Shown in pieces: positions 28,875-38,995 of a DNA stretch of 64,000 nt. The number at the start of each line of letters is the position of its first letter. Position 1 is the first letter of the stretch. The position numbers were made by a program, and so were the translations under genes. The stretch comes from Nocardia colli (GTDB lineage: Bacteria; Actinomycetota; Actinomycetes; Mycobacteriales; Mycobacteriaceae): NCBI RefSeq assembly GCF_008704205.1, contig NZ_VXLC01000001.1:1240001-1304000 (forward strand), given 5' to 3'. The notes beneath the pieces were generated by a model. The model had not been told where the DNA came from and did no database searches. It saw only the letters and a list, made by a program, of their open reading frames with translations.

Positions 28875-30032
28875 GTGAGTCCGACAGGATCGATCCCGAC
28901 CCGGGATCAAGTGACATCGTGGAACGTGGCGGTGCTGAAAGACGTGGCCGCCAACGCGGGCAAGATCGGTGACGCGATCGTGTCGGCGTCCAACTCGGTA
29001 TACACGACGCTGCACGACGACCTGCATTGGTCGGGCGCGGCGAAGAACGCCGCGGAAGATCGTGCCGTCCGAGAGCAACGCGAAATGCGAGCCGTGGCAA
29101 CGGCTTACTACGACCTCGAAAGCGCGTCCGAAAGCCTGCACGGGGCAATCGAATACTCGGTCGGGCAGATCAAGCAACTCGTTCAACTGCACGAGGTCGA
29201 GCCGGTCGTCATAGGCAACGATCAGGCCTGGACGGTGCACGGCATGACCGACGAGAACGAGGCGGCGAACCTCAGCAGCAGCCTCATCAGCTTCGCCACC
29301 ACCATCGCCGAGGCCGACGCGCAGTGGAAGCCGAAGATTCAGGAGGCCATCGACGAGATTCGCCGAATGGCGCCGATCAGCAACAACATCGACATCAACG
29401 CAGGCAATACGTCCCTCTCGCCGGAACGGGCCGCGGCCATCGAGTACGCCAACCGCTGGGCATTGAGCCGCAATCCCGACTACGAGGACCTGGGCGACGC
29501 GGATTGCACCAACTTCGTCTCACAGTGCTTGCGCGCCGGCGGATTCAAGGACGAGGGCGATGGTGGCGTCCCGCAAATGCACCGCGATGACAACGGCCGG
29601 TGGTACTACGACGATGACACTGCCAAAGTCGACAAGTCGTATACCTGGGGTGGCGCACCAAATCTGCACGAATATCTGCTCCGGGACAATCCGCAATCGG
29701 GAACCCCGAGCGGCACCGAGGTGCAAACCGGTGGGATCACCACCACGACAGCTTCCGCTGACCCGCTGGCCTTGAGCAAGGCCGGTCTGAAACCCGGCGA
29801 CATCGTTCAGTACGAGTTGAACGACGGCGCCAACGCCGGAACCATCAACCACACCGCGATTTACGTCGGGCAGAAGCCGGTGACGATGCCGAACGGCGAG
29901 ACGGTGATGGCCGACGTGGTCGACTACCATTCGAAAGAGAACAAGCAGGTGCCCTGGACGCTCCAGCAGGGCAGCGGAAGCTCTTTCCCGCTGACTTATC
30001 ACATGATCAAGGTGAACTATCCCGGTGACTGA
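28875..30032 (+). CDS. Probable type VII-secreted amidase effector
   Basis: 385 residues in two parts. Residues ~1-170 are helical with 'LHWSGAAKNAAEDRA', a W-x-G turn flanked by Ala-rich helices as in WXG100/LXG effectors. Residues ~185-385 match the Amidase_6 fold: 'AAAIEYANRWALSRNPDY', the nucleophile Cys211 in 'DADCTNFVSQCLRAGG', and catalytic His326 in 'TINHTAIYVG'. The enzyme class cleaves amide bonds, plausibly in peptidoglycan or cross-bridges. There is no Sec signal. It sits between an EspC-like gene (3 bases upstream) and a membrane-anchored small protein (8-base overlap), a layout expected for a secreted toxin with partner and immunity genes. Toxicity is inferred, not shown. Confidence 0.8.
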   Translation: MSPTGSIPTRDQVTSWNVAVLKDVAANAGKIGDAIVSASNSVYTTLHDDLHWSGAAKNAAEDRAVREQREMRAVATAYYDLESASESLHGAIEYSVGQIKQLVQLHEVEPVVIGNDQAWTVHGMTDENEAANLSSSLISFATTIAEADAQWKPKIQEAIDEIRRMAPISNNIDINAGNTSLSPERAAAIEYANRWALSRNPDYEDLGDADCTNFVSQCLRAGGFKDEGDGGVPQMHRDDNGRWYYDDDTAKVDKSYTWGGAPNLHEYLLRDNPQSGTPSGTEVQTGGITTTTASADPLALSKAGLKPGDIVQYELNDGANAGTINHTAIYVGQKPVTMPNGETVMADVVDYHSKENKQVPWTLQQGSGSSFPLTYHMIKVNYPGD

Positions 30033-30399
30033 AGCACGCACTCGTTCGAGAAAATGGCTTACGGCTGTGGCCGTGGTGATTGTCGTTGTTCTTGCCGCGC
30101 TCGTCGTGGATTGGCTGTTCTTCCTGTCCCGCTACGACTCGCTCACCTGGATGTTGACCCCGCCGCCGCGCATCGACGAGGTCACCTACAGTCGCCTGGA
30201 TTCCGCGCCCGAGGGCAGCGAGCAGTATCAGCGCCTGGTCGAGCGATACGGCGGTCCACAATCCGCCGATCGCCGCTGGCCGTTGCCGTTCGCGGTCGAC
30301 CGATCGGCGCGCGCCTGTGACGATTCGCCTTGGCTCCTGTTCGTGCACGACTACGCCGGCAAGATCCACCTGTACAAACTCAACTCCGGCTGCGCGTAA
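30025..30399 (+). CDS. Membrane-anchored small protein, candidate immunity protein
   Basis: 124 residues: a short basic start, one helix at about 11-33 ('WLTAVAVVIVVVLAALVV'), then ~90 residues predicted outside with 'PPPRIDEVTYSRLDSAPEG' and two cysteines near the end (ACDDSP, NSGCA). No family recognised. The GTG start at 30025 lies inside the amidase gene (8-base overlap), so expression is coupled to it. An outward-facing anchored domain is what would be needed to block a cell-wall amidase, so immunity is the favoured guess; an alternative is a secretion accessory protein. Confidence 0.65.
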   Translation: MTEARTRSRKWLTAVAVVIVVVLAALVVDWLFFLSRYDSLTWMLTPPPRIDEVTYSRLDSAPEGSEQYQRLVERYGGPQSADRRWPLPFAVDRSARACDDSPWLLFVHDYAGKIHLYKLNSGCA

Positions 30400-30483
30400 C
30401 CCGAACGGTCACAAGACATCCGCGACATTCGATCGGCGCGTCGCCGGGACCGGATCGAGCGATCCCGCACCCATGGAGTTCGG

Positions 30484-31368
30484 CTATCGAGGCAGCACGG
30501 CGTAGACGAGGGTCATATAGTCGGAGCCGTTGTTCTGGCGGCTGACGAGCATGACCCGGCGTCCCGCAGTTGTCCGCAGACACATAGGTGGACCTGCGGC
30601 GATCGGGCCGGTGCTGTCAAAGCCTGTTTCCGGAATGCAGCGACCCGCGTCGATCGGTCCTTCGGATGTCGGCTTGATCCCCGCACCGTTGATGGGCTTC
30701 AACTGGTTACCCGGCAGGGCGACGAGGTCGGGGAGATTGTCACCTGCGGGCGGGTCTATGTCGATTGCCGTGCTGACCTGCATCTGGGCTTGCTGGCATA
30801 GCTGAACACAGGGCAGGCCGATGATGTCGGTGATGTCCTGCGGGGTGGGTGTCCAATTGTCTATCGGGGCAGCGGAGTTCACGTTCGGCGGGGTCAGATC
30901 GACTGGTGGGTGACCGCTTCGGGCATTCGATTCCGGACCACCAGAGAACTTGACCAGGGCGAGGATCAGCACCGCCAGACACGCCAGCGCGATGACGAGC
31001 GGAACCCAGCGGGCGGACGACGCCCGGTTCGAATTCGGCTGCGTGACGGGTGAGTTCTGGGTGATGGTTATGCGGTTGAACCAGCCGGCGACCTGGCTCA
31101 CCTGTGCCGTAGGCGTCATCCCGAGGTCCGGTGTCGCGGCACCGGCCTCCTCGGTGGGCGGGTTGTGCTCCTGCGCCGGGGGCTCGCCATGCTTTCGCAT
31201 GAAGTGCTGATACGTCATGGTCGCCAGGCCGACGGAGCCCGCCAGCGCACCGAGCACACCGATCGCTTTGATGACTTCGTTGTCGACGACCACAGCGATG
31301 GCGAAGGCGACGATGGCCGTGACGAGCACCGCTCCGAAGGCGAGTGCGCCTGCGCGAAATGGTGTCAC
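30484..31368 (-). CDS. Membrane protein with extracytoplasmic domain, unknown function
   Basis: 294 residues. Two helices at the start ('GALAFGAVLVTAIVAFAIAV' and 'VIKAIGVLGALAGSVGLA'), a ~60-residue Pro/Thr-rich loop, a third helix ('WVPLVIALACLAVLILALV'), then ~150 residues probably outside the cell containing 'IGLPCVQLCQQAQMQV' and four cysteines in all. It ends 'YMTLVYAVLPR'. No family recognised. The GTG at 31368 is used. It converges on the effector cassette (84-base gap to the immunity candidate); whether it is related is unknown. Confidence 0.7.
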   Translation of the reverse strand: MTPFRAGALAFGAVLVTAIVAFAIAVVVDNEVIKAIGVLGALAGSVGLATMTYQHFMRKHGEPPAQEHNPPTEEAGAATPDLGMTPTAQVSQVAGWFNRITITQNSPVTQPNSNRASSARWVPLVIALACLAVLILALVKFSGGPESNARSGHPPVDLTPPNVNSAAPIDNWTPTPQDITDIIGLPCVQLCQQAQMQVSTAIDIDPPAGDNLPDLVALPGNQLKPINGAGIKPTSEGPIDAGRCIPETGFDSTGPIAAGPPMCLRTTAGRRVMLVSRQNNGSDYMTLVYAVLPR

Positions 31369-31424
31369 GTCGCACAGTATGGACCTCGGGGGCTCAGCCG
31401 ATGACCTTGGGAGCGCCGAATAGA

Positions 31425-31454
31425 AAAGGCCCTGACCATTCGGTCAGGGCCTTT
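31425..31454 (-). terminator. Intrinsic terminator of tRNA-Ser
   Basis: Stem aaaggccctgacc / ggtcagggccttt (13 bp), loop attc. Read on the minus strand the 3' arm ends in TTTTC, so it is a classic T-tailed terminator directly after the tRNA. Confidence 0.85.
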
Positions 31455-31456
31455 CG

Positions 31457-31544
31457 TGGCGGAGGATAGGGGATTTGAACCCCTGAGGGCGTTAACCCAA
31501 CCCGCGTTCCAGGCGAGCGCCATAGGCCACTAGGCGAATCCTCC
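31457..31544 (-). tRNA. tRNA-Ser (anticodon GGA)
   Basis: 88 nucleotides with the CCA end encoded. Acceptor stem GGAGGAT/ATCCTCC, anticodon loop CTGGAAC giving GGA (codons UCC/UCU), a long variable arm as expected for class II tRNA-Ser, and a T-arm with GGTTCAAATCC. Followed by a T-tailed terminator. Confidence 0.95.
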
Positions 31545-31686
31545 GTGGGGAAGCATACCGGGTGGGGGAGGGTTGACGCCAAACGGGTCCGTTCGGACCA
31601 GGAAAATCGCAGTTCGGCCCGGTTTTCACGCGGTTTCGGGTACCCGGAGGAGGGGGATGGGCGGGGGAGCGGCTACACTGGCCGAC

Positions 31687-31773
31687 GGATCCCGCGCGGC
31701 GCGCATCCTGTGAACTCCCCCAGGGCCGGAAGGCAGCAAGGGTCAATGGGCTCTGCCGGGTGCGCGGGGTCCC
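31687..31773 (+). ncRNA. ffs: Signal recognition particle RNA (small bacterial type)
   Basis: The conserved SRP core is present: AGGGCCGGAAGGCAGCAAGG in the tip with a GGAA tetraloop, and the outer ends ggatcccgcgc and gcgcggggtcc pair to close the rod. Length ~87-95 nt is normal for the small bacterial form that binds Ffh. It lies between tRNA-Ser and aspC, an arrangement I recall from mycobacteria. Exact ends are uncertain by several bases. Confidence 0.9.
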
Positions 31774-31887
31774 CTTAATTTCTGAGGGGCCTCGCCCGGG
31801 CGAAAACCGGCTGCTGAATAACGCCTCCAATTCCGAGCAACACACGGGTAACGTGAACTACGGTCCGTTGACGCCCGATGCGCCTGA

Positions 31888-33252
<1,365 letters not shown>

Positions 33253-33259
33253 AACGAAA

Positions 33260-33293
33260 ACAGCGGGCGCGTACCGAGGTACGCGCCCGCTGT
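33260..33293. terminator. Bidirectional terminator after aspC
   Basis: Sixteen-base-pair stem with arms acagcgggcgcgtacc and ggtacgcgcccgctgt and a 2-base apex, preceded by aaaa. It separates convergent genes. Confidence 0.85.
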
Positions 33294-33304
33294 GCTGTCT
33301 GCGA

Positions 33305-34183
33305 TCAGTCCGGCTTGTGCGCCAGCACGGCGAACATGGTCACCGAAAGGTGAATGTCGCCGCTGGCCGCGCCTGCCTCGAGGTCCTCGACCAGCCGCGC
33401 GCGCTGCTCCTCGGTGATCACGCCGCGCGCCACCGCCATCGCCGAAATGCGGGTGACCAGCGAGCCGACGCCGACGGTGCGATCCTGCACCAGCGCGTGC
33501 GAGCCGATCTCGTCGATCACCAGGCCCGCCTTGGTCAATTGCCCGGGCAGCCTGCGGCCGGAGAACGGGTTGGTGGTCGCGGAGATCAGCGTGTCGACCA
33601 CCTCGCGCACCACCTGACGCTCGCCCGGGTGCACGATCGCGGTGCCCCAGTCGCTGTCCACCACCACGACGCGGCCGCCGGGGCGCAGCACGCGCGCGAT
33701 CTCGTTGGCGGCGCGGGCGGGCGCGGTCAGATGCTGAAACACCCGCTCGCACAACGCGGCATCGAAACTGCCCGCGCCGAACGGCAGGCCGTAGGCATCG
33801 CCGGAATGGAATTTGGCGGTCGAACCGGTCTGGGCGGCGCGGCGTTCGGCGGAGGCGAGCAGGTTCGGGTCGGGCTCGACGCCCACCGCCGAGCCGTCGG
33901 GTCCGACCGCGTCGGCGAAGGCCATGACCTCCGTGCCGGTGCCGGAGCCGATGTCGAGCGCGTGCTCGCCGGGACGCAGCGCGAGTGCGTCGTGCGCCCA
34001 GTCCCGCAACCTGCGGATACCGGGCAGTGCGGCTTGTAAGTCGCGAACGTCGACGAGTTGATCCTGGCCTGCTCGATCGAATCGATCGGGGCGCAAAGTG
34101 TAGGTGTCCATGGGCCCGTTTCCATCCCTAGCCGTGGCCACCTCGTGGGGTGCCGATGTAGGTACTGCCGTCTGCTGAGGCAT
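33305..34183 (-). CDS. Class I SAM-dependent methyltransferase
   Basis: 292 residues. SAM fold motifs: 'HALDIGSGTGTEVMAFAD', 'AVGVEPDPNLLASAERR', 'DAYGLPFGAGSFDAALCERV', 'EIARVLRPGGRVVVVDSDW'. The pattern 'RVFQHLTAPARAANEIARVL' is shared with UbiE/COQ5-type and small-molecule methyltransferases. ATG 34183 is kept as start, but the family-like sequence only begins near the Met at 34111 ('MDTYTLRPDRFDR'), so the shorter form is possible. Substrate unknown. It is convergent with aspC. Confidence 0.82.
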   Translation of the reverse strand: MPQQTAVPTSAPHEVATARDGNGPMDTYTLRPDRFDRAGQDQLVDVRDLQAALPGIRRLRDWAHDALALRPGEHALDIGSGTGTEVMAFADAVGPDGSAVGVEPDPNLLASAERRAAQTGSTAKFHSGDAYGLPFGAGSFDAALCERVFQHLTAPARAANEIARVLRPGGRVVVVDSDWGTAIVHPGERQVVREVVDTLISATTNPFSGRRLPGQLTKAGLVIDEIGSHALVQDRTVGVGSLVTRISAMAVARGVITEEQRARLVEDLEAGAASGDIHLSVTMFAVLAHKPD

Positions 34184-34238
34184 GCGCAGGAGCCTACGCG
34201 CGGGGGTATGGCGACGCGCGGTAGGGATGTGAGGCCGG

Positions 34239-34829
34239 TCACGCGGCGAGCAGGTACGTGGCGGCGGCCAACGTCGCGCCGAGCACCGCGCCCACGATGA
34301 CCTGGCCGCGAGTGTGATCGCCGAGCCATACCCGCGACCATCCGACCAGCGCCGTCAGCGGAAGGGCAAGCAGGAACCACGGAGAAGCGACCATGGCCAG
34401 CAGGACGGTCGTGCCCGCGCCGACCGCGGTGTGCACGCTGACCTTCCAGCCGCCGAGCACGGTCACGATGCCGATCCCGACCAGCACCACCAGTGCGGCA
34501 ACGGTCCAGCCGATCAGCTCACGCGGCGCGCCGCGCACGATCTCGACGATCAAGCCGGCGCACACGATCGCCAGAATCGCCAGGATCACCCAGTGCCGGT
34601 CATCGATCTCTTTCACATGGCGATCGCTCGCGATCCCGCGCCGCACACCCAGCAGAATGACGATCATCGGAATCGCGCCCGAGATCGCCGCGACGAACAA
34701 TCCCCAGGCCGGCGCACCCACCGCGAACCCGGCGAGCACCGAGGTGACGATGTTGATCATCCACGGCGCGCCCAGTTCGGTGAGCACCCGCGCGGCCCGC
34801 CCGGTATCGACCGCCAACCCCCCTTGCAT
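34239..34829 (-). CDS. PAP2-superfamily membrane phosphatase-like protein
   Basis: 196 residues, six hydrophobic segments. The C-terminal half carries the phosphatase motifs: 'GWKVSVHTAVGAG' (with the acid-catalysis His) and 'GWSRVWLGDHTRGQVIVGA' (SRxxxxxH with the nucleophile His). The N-terminal KxxxxxxRP motif of classical PAP2 enzymes is not evident, so it may be a divergent member acting on lipid phosphates such as undecaprenyl- or phosphatidylglycerol-phosphate. ATG 34829 is preferred over TTG 34841. It is 55 bases upstream of the methyltransferase gene on the same strand. Confidence 0.75.
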   Translation of the reverse strand: MQGGLAVDTGRAARVLTELGAPWMINIVTSVLAGFAVGAPAWGLFVAAISGAIPMIVILLGVRRGIASDRHVKEIDDRHWVILAILAIVCAGLIVEIVRGAPRELIGWTVAALVVLVGIGIVTVLGGWKVSVHTAVGAGTTVLLAMVASPWFLLALPLTALVGWSRVWLGDHTRGQVIVGAVLGATLAAATYLLAA

Positions 34830-34999
34830 GCGGCAATCCAATCACGTGAAGACCCACCGCGCCCACCGACTCCGACCCCGGATAAGGCGGGCGACGGTGC
34901 GGCTCGAGGCGCGATGAGCAGGACGCCTTCGCGCTGTGTTGACAAGTGAGATGATCGAATCCGTCCGAGCAGGTTTGTCACGGTGGGAAGGAATGGGCG

Positions 35000-35575
35000 A
35001 TGAGTCGCAAGCTTTGCCTGGCGCAGGACGTCGAGGCGGACGAGCTATTGACCGAGGACCACTTCGCCACCCTGCTCGGCATGCTGTTCGACCAGCAGTA
35101 TCCGATGGAACAGGCGTTCCGCGGCCCGAAGAAGATCGCCGACCGGATGGGCGGCTTCGACATCCACCGCATCGCCGAGGCCGACCCGCAGGAATTCGAA
35201 GACCTCTGCGCCACTCCGCCGGCCATCCACCGCTACGGCCGCTCGATGGCCCGCCGCGCCCAGGAACTCGCCCGCTACGTCATCGAGAACTACGACGCGA
35301 AGACCGAGAACCTGTGGAAGCAGGACAAGCCGGATGGGAAAGAGGTGCTGCGCCGGCTGAAGGCGCTGCCCGGATTCGGCGAGCAGAAGGCGCGAATCTT
35401 CCTGTCGCTACTCGGAAAGCAGCGCGGGGTGCAACCGGTCGGTTGGCGGGAAGCAGCCGGCGCCTACGGTGACGAAGGTTCGCGCCGTTCCGTCGCCGAC
35501 GTCACGGATGCCGAATCACTGGCTCAGGTAAGGGAATTCAAGAAACAGGCCAAGGCGGCAGCGAAGCAGAGTTGA
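35000..35575 (+). CDS. HhH-GPD-type base-excision repair family protein
   Basis: 191 residues. The start 'FATLLGMLFDQQYPMEQAFRGP' and the helix-hairpin-helix region 'LKALPGFGEQKARIFLSLLG' fit the short actinobacterial HhH-GPD group. The usual catalytic Lys/Asp of EndoIII/AlkA glycosylases is not in its expected place, so activity as a glycosylase is uncertain. The ATG at 35000 follows GGAAGGA. A DNA-repair or DNA-binding role is the most that can be said. Confidence 0.8.
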   Translation: MSRKLCLAQDVEADELLTEDHFATLLGMLFDQQYPMEQAFRGPKKIADRMGGFDIHRIAEADPQEFEDLCATPPAIHRYGRSMARRAQELARYVIENYDAKTENLWKQDKPDGKEVLRRLKALPGFGEQKARIFLSLLGKQRGVQPVGWREAAGAYGDEGSRRSVADVTDAESLAQVREFKKQAKAAAKQS

Positions 35576-35716
35576 CGCACGGATAGTCCGCGCCGCTGCC
35601 GGTGCCGAGCGCGGATTCCGGCGAAATTCGGTGCAGTGGCGGGGGACTGGCAGTGGTCGGGCATTGCCGGGGTCGGCGCTTTGCCGGGAGGGTGTTGGGC
35701 GGAAGGGAGCGGTCTG

Positions 35717-36067
35717 ATGAGGCGACGTCCAGCAGCAGTGGGGTATTTGCGTCGAGATGTTTCCGGCGCGCGGCAGCAGTGGGATGAGGTGCTGATCCGC
35801 AGTCTGGCACAGCGGTTCGGGTACGACCTATCCAAGACGGTGGTGTTCGGCGCGGAGACCGAGGACACCGTCGGGCGGTTGATGAACGTCGCACGGCGGC
35901 TCGGCACGGATGCCGTGATCGTGCCCAGCGCAGCACATTTCGACGGGGACGTGCCCGGCGAACTGGTGCAGGTGTGCGACGTGATCACCGTGGCGCCGGA
36001 GTACACCTACGCGCGCCGGCCGAGCTCGCCGTTCGCCGACGAGGTGCAGGGGCCGCGGCCCGCCTGA
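35717..36067 (+). CDS. Conserved small protein of unknown function
   Basis: 116 residues. Starts 'MRRRPAAVGYLRRDVSG', a strand-loop that resembles the opening of serine recombinases, then 'AQRFGYDLSKTVVFG', 'RLMNVARRLGTDAVIVPS'. The alternation of strands and helices suggests a small Rossmann-like fold, but the catalytic serine region and the DNA-binding domain of recombinases are missing. Similar short proteins are common in Nocardia and Rhodococcus (from memory). The ATG follows GGGAG. No function assigned. Confidence 0.65.
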   Translation: MRRRPAAVGYLRRDVSGARQQWDEVLIRSLAQRFGYDLSKTVVFGAETEDTVGRLMNVARRLGTDAVIVPSAAHFDGDVPGELVQVCDVITVAPEYTYARRPSSPFADEVQGPRPA

Positions 36068-36071
36068 ACCG

Positions 36072-37271
36072 CTAGCTGACGGCCGAGGCCGAGGCGGTGA
36101 AGGTATTGCATTGGGCGGCACGGTTTTTGTCCAAACCCGTCTCGAACCATTGGCCGCCGTTTTCCGAGGTGCCGTGGTCGCGCATGTCGCCGGCTTGGTC
36201 GCCGCGCCCGTAGGCATCTTTGCGCGCGAGGTTGAGCTGCGAGTTGGTGAGCGAGCCGGCGCCGGAGGACGAGTTCAGGTACATGCCGTCGAAGCAGTTG
36301 GCCTGCAACTCGACTCGGCGCGACAGCTCGAGGCCTCGGGTGCTGCGCGGGCCCGCGTCGGCGCGGTCGCTGTTGGCCTTGCGCAGTATGCCGGACATGG
36401 CCTGCACATGGTGGCCGTACTCGTGGGCGAAGACCGACAGGTAGACGATCCAGTTGTTCTTGAAGAAGTCGGTCTGCAGCTGGCTGATCGGCATGTAGAT
36501 GGTCTTGTTCGCCGGGCAGTAGAAGGCGGCGAAGTTGCTGGTCGAGCCGGTGCACGGGGTGGTGATGCCGGTGGTGGTCGCGCTCACGTTCAGCGACGGC
36601 GCGGTGAACGGCAGATTCGCCTTCTGCAGCACCGGTTTCCAGGCCGCCTCGAGGCAGCCGGCGGCGCTGTCGAAGAACTTGCGTGCGGCGTCCACGTCGG
36701 TGCCCCACGGGGAGTACGCGCAGCGCGAAGGGATGAGCGTCGCATTCGGGTCGGCCAGCAGCGGGTTGGCGCCGGTCTCGGCGGGGCCGACCGCGCCGTC
36801 GGGGGCGAAGGTGAGGCTCGGGGCGGGACCGGTCGCGTTGTTGTCGTTCTTGCCGGTGGATATGGCGTTGCGGACCAGGCCGCCGGCGACCAGGAAGACC
36901 ACGACGACCAGCACGGCGATCCACGCGCCGCCACCACCGGACCTGCGACGCGGCGTGTGCGGCGGACGTCCGGGCGGGCCGTACGGCATCGGCGGCGGTG
37001 CGCGATGTCCGGGCGGCGGACCGTACCCGGGCGGCGAATATCCAGGTGGCGGACCATATCCCGGCTGTTGGTAGCCCGGCTGCTGTCCGTACCCGGGCTG
37101 TTGCCCATAGCCCGGCTGCTGTCCGTAACCCGGCGGTGGTCCATATCCGGGTGGCGGACCGTATCCCGGCGGCGGCCCGTAGCCGGGCGCAGGCTGACCG
37201 TACCCAGGCGGGGGCGGAACCGGTCGCCCACCAGGCGGAACCGGTCCGTATCCGTACGGTGGTTGGGTCAC
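36072..37271 (-). CDS. Neutral zinc metallopeptidase with PGYG-repeat tail
   Basis: 399 residues. Residues 1-~125 are a cytoplasmic tail of PPGYGPPPGYG repeats, followed by one helix ('AWIAVLVVVVFLVAGGLV') and an extracytoplasmic domain of the YpfJ/neutral zinc metallopeptidase family: 'YCPANKTIYMP', the HExxH site in 'SVFAHEYGHHVQAM', and 'RVELQANCFDGMYLN' (third zinc ligand region). The GTG at 37271 has AGGGGG nine bases upstream. Divergent from the DUF2207 gene with 76 bases between. Physiological substrate unknown. Confidence 0.88.
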   Translation of the reverse strand: MTQPPYGYGPVPPGGRPVPPPPGYGQPAPGYGPPPGYGPPPGYGPPPGYGQQPGYGQQPGYGQQPGYQQPGYGPPPGYSPPGYGPPPGHRAPPPMPYGPPGRPPHTPRRRSGGGGAWIAVLVVVVFLVAGGLVRNAISTGKNDNNATGPAPSLTFAPDGAVGPAETGANPLLADPNATLIPSRCAYSPWGTDVDAARKFFDSAAGCLEAAWKPVLQKANLPFTAPSLNVSATTTGITTPCTGSTSNFAAFYCPANKTIYMPISQLQTDFFKNNWIVYLSVFAHEYGHHVQAMSGILRKANSDRADAGPRSTRGLELSRRVELQANCFDGMYLNSSSGAGSLTNSQLNLARKDAYGRGDQAGDMRDHGTSENGGQWFETGLDKNRAAQCNTFTASASAVS

Positions 37272-37347
37272 GCCCCCGTACCCCCTCGTCTCAATGATCA
37301 CCGACAGCCGATGACGCAGAATAGCAAGCTGTCTAAAGTAGGCAGCC

Positions 37348-38979
37348 ATGCTGACTTTTCGGGGGGGCGCCGTAGGCGCGCTGCTGCTCGCCACCGTGGG
37401 ATTGCTCGCGACCGCCCCGATCGCCCACACCCAGCCCGCCCCGAGCGGTGTCTCCATCATCGCCGATCTGAAGCTCAGCCGCGAGGGCGTACTCGAGGTG
37501 GTCGAACAGGTCGAGGTGCCGGCCGACGGTTCGTTCCGGATGTCGCTGCCGTTGCGGCTGAAGGTGAGTGACGACGTCGAACGCTATTTCAAGGTCACCG
37601 ACGTCGACACCAAGGGGGCCGGCACGGCGACGGTGGCGAACGATCAATTCACCATCGAGGCGAAGCCGGGTACGTCGACGTTCACCTATTCGGTGCACAA
37701 CCTGGTCAACGACGTACCGGGCAGCCAGGTGTTCAACTGGCTCGGCGTGATGGGCAGCGATATCGCGTCGATCAGCGCCACGTTGATCAGCCCGAGCTTC
37801 GAAATGGGCATCGTGGACTGCAAACTCGGGCCGCCCGGCAACACCCGGCCGTGCGCCGACGTGAAGACCGAGGTGGACGGCGTGCTCCATCTGGAGCAGA
37901 CCGACCTGAAGAAGGGTGATGCGATCGATCTCACCCTGCAACTGCCGCCGGGCAGTGTGCCGAGCAATGCGGACGTGCGCGACACCGGCGCTGCCGGACC
38001 GTTCGGGATCACCACACCGGTGCTCGTCGCGTTCGGGGTGCTGCTGCTCGCGCTGGCCGGGCTGGTCGCCTTCGTGCTGCGCGCGCGCCGTCAGAATGCC
38101 GCTGCCGGAGCCGGTTCGGCGACGATCGATCCGCTGGTGCGCGATGGCGAGCGGGTGCAGTTCACCTCGCCGGACGGGGTGCTGCCCGGTGAGGCGGGGC
38201 TGCTGCTGGACGAGCATGTCGATCCGGTCGATATCGCCGCGACGGTGGTGGATCTTGCTGTGCGCCGCTACATCTGGGTGACGCCGCTCGGGGAGACCGA
38301 CTGGCGGATCACCCGGGTCAACACGCCCGATGATCAGTTGCGGGACTACGAGAAGGCCGTTTACCGGGCGCTGCTGCCCGACGGCACGGACGCCGCGACG
38401 ATCACCGAACTGCGTGCGCCGGGACGGGTGCAGTCCGGACCGGTACGCACCGCGCTGATCGCCGACGCGGTCACCCGCGGCACCTTCATCGACCGTCGCC
38501 GCCCCGGCCTGGCGATGGCGCTGGGCGGTGCGCTGATCGTCGCCGGCGTTATCGCGACCGTCGCGCTGGCCCTCACCTCCGGTCACGCGCTCGTCGGTGT
38601 CGCGATCGCGCTCGCCGGCATCGCCACCGTGCTGCTGCCGAAGTACCTGCCCGTCCGGACCACCCACGGCGTCGCGCTGACCGGTCAGATCCGGGCACTT
38701 CAGCGCGGCCTGGAATCGACCAGGCGGGAACAGGTTCCGCCGATCGACCAGGAGACCGTCTTCTCCCGCGCGCTGCCCTTCATGGTGATCGGCGGCCGCG
38801 CCGACAACTGGATCCGCGCCTTCCGCGACCTGAACCCCTCCGCCGACTCCCAACCCGGCCTCTACTGGTTCGGCGGCTTCGACCGCGACCGCAACCTGCA
38901 ACGCTTCGCCGGGCACTTCCCGTTCTTCATCACCGCCCTGGAAGGGCTGTTCTCGACCGCAGGCGACCCCCACCGCTGA
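37348..38979 (+). CDS. DUF2207 membrane protein
   Basis: 543 residues: signal peptide (about 1-29), an extracellular beta-rich domain ('LSREGVLEVVEQVEVP', 'FTYSVHNLVNDV'), a helix near 225-245 ('GVLLLALAGLVAFVLRA'), a cytoplasmic part, and two further helices ('LAMALGGALIVAGVIATVALAL', 'ALVGVAIALAGIATVLLP'). Ends with 'QPGLYWFGGFD'. This is the DUF2207 layout. Function of the family is not established. Starts 76 bases from the divergent metallopeptidase gene. Confidence 0.85.
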   Translation: MLTFRGGAVGALLLATVGLLATAPIAHTQPAPSGVSIIADLKLSREGVLEVVEQVEVPADGSFRMSLPLRLKVSDDVERYFKVTDVDTKGAGTATVANDQFTIEAKPGTSTFTYSVHNLVNDVPGSQVFNWLGVMGSDIASISATLISPSFEMGIVDCKLGPPGNTRPCADVKTEVDGVLHLEQTDLKKGDAIDLTLQLPPGSVPSNADVRDTGAAGPFGITTPVLVAFGVLLLALAGLVAFVLRARRQNAAAGAGSATIDPLVRDGERVQFTSPDGVLPGEAGLLLDEHVDPVDIAATVVDLAVRRYIWVTPLGETDWRITRVNTPDDQLRDYEKAVYRALLPDGTDAATITELRAPGRVQSGPVRTALIADAVTRGTFIDRRRPGLAMALGGALIVAGVIATVALALTSGHALVGVAIALAGIATVLLPKYLPVRTTHGVALTGQIRALQRGLESTRREQVPPIDQETVFSRALPFMVIGGRADNWIRAFRDLNPSADSQPGLYWFGGFDRDRNLQRFAGHFPFFITALEGLFSTAGDPHR

Positions 38980-38995
38980 CCCAGCACTTGACTGT

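Noticed and set aside
35717-36067. Serine recombinase fragment
   Set aside because: Only the opening GYLRR resembles the family; the catalytic Ser region and the rest of the domain do not fit, and there are no flanking repeats or other mobile genes.
36960-37270. Dense short repeats resembling a repeat array
   Set aside because: They encode PPGYG repeats in frame in the metallopeptidase tail; no spacer/repeat regularity of CRISPR. The same applies to the Gln/Gly repeats at 8800-9090.
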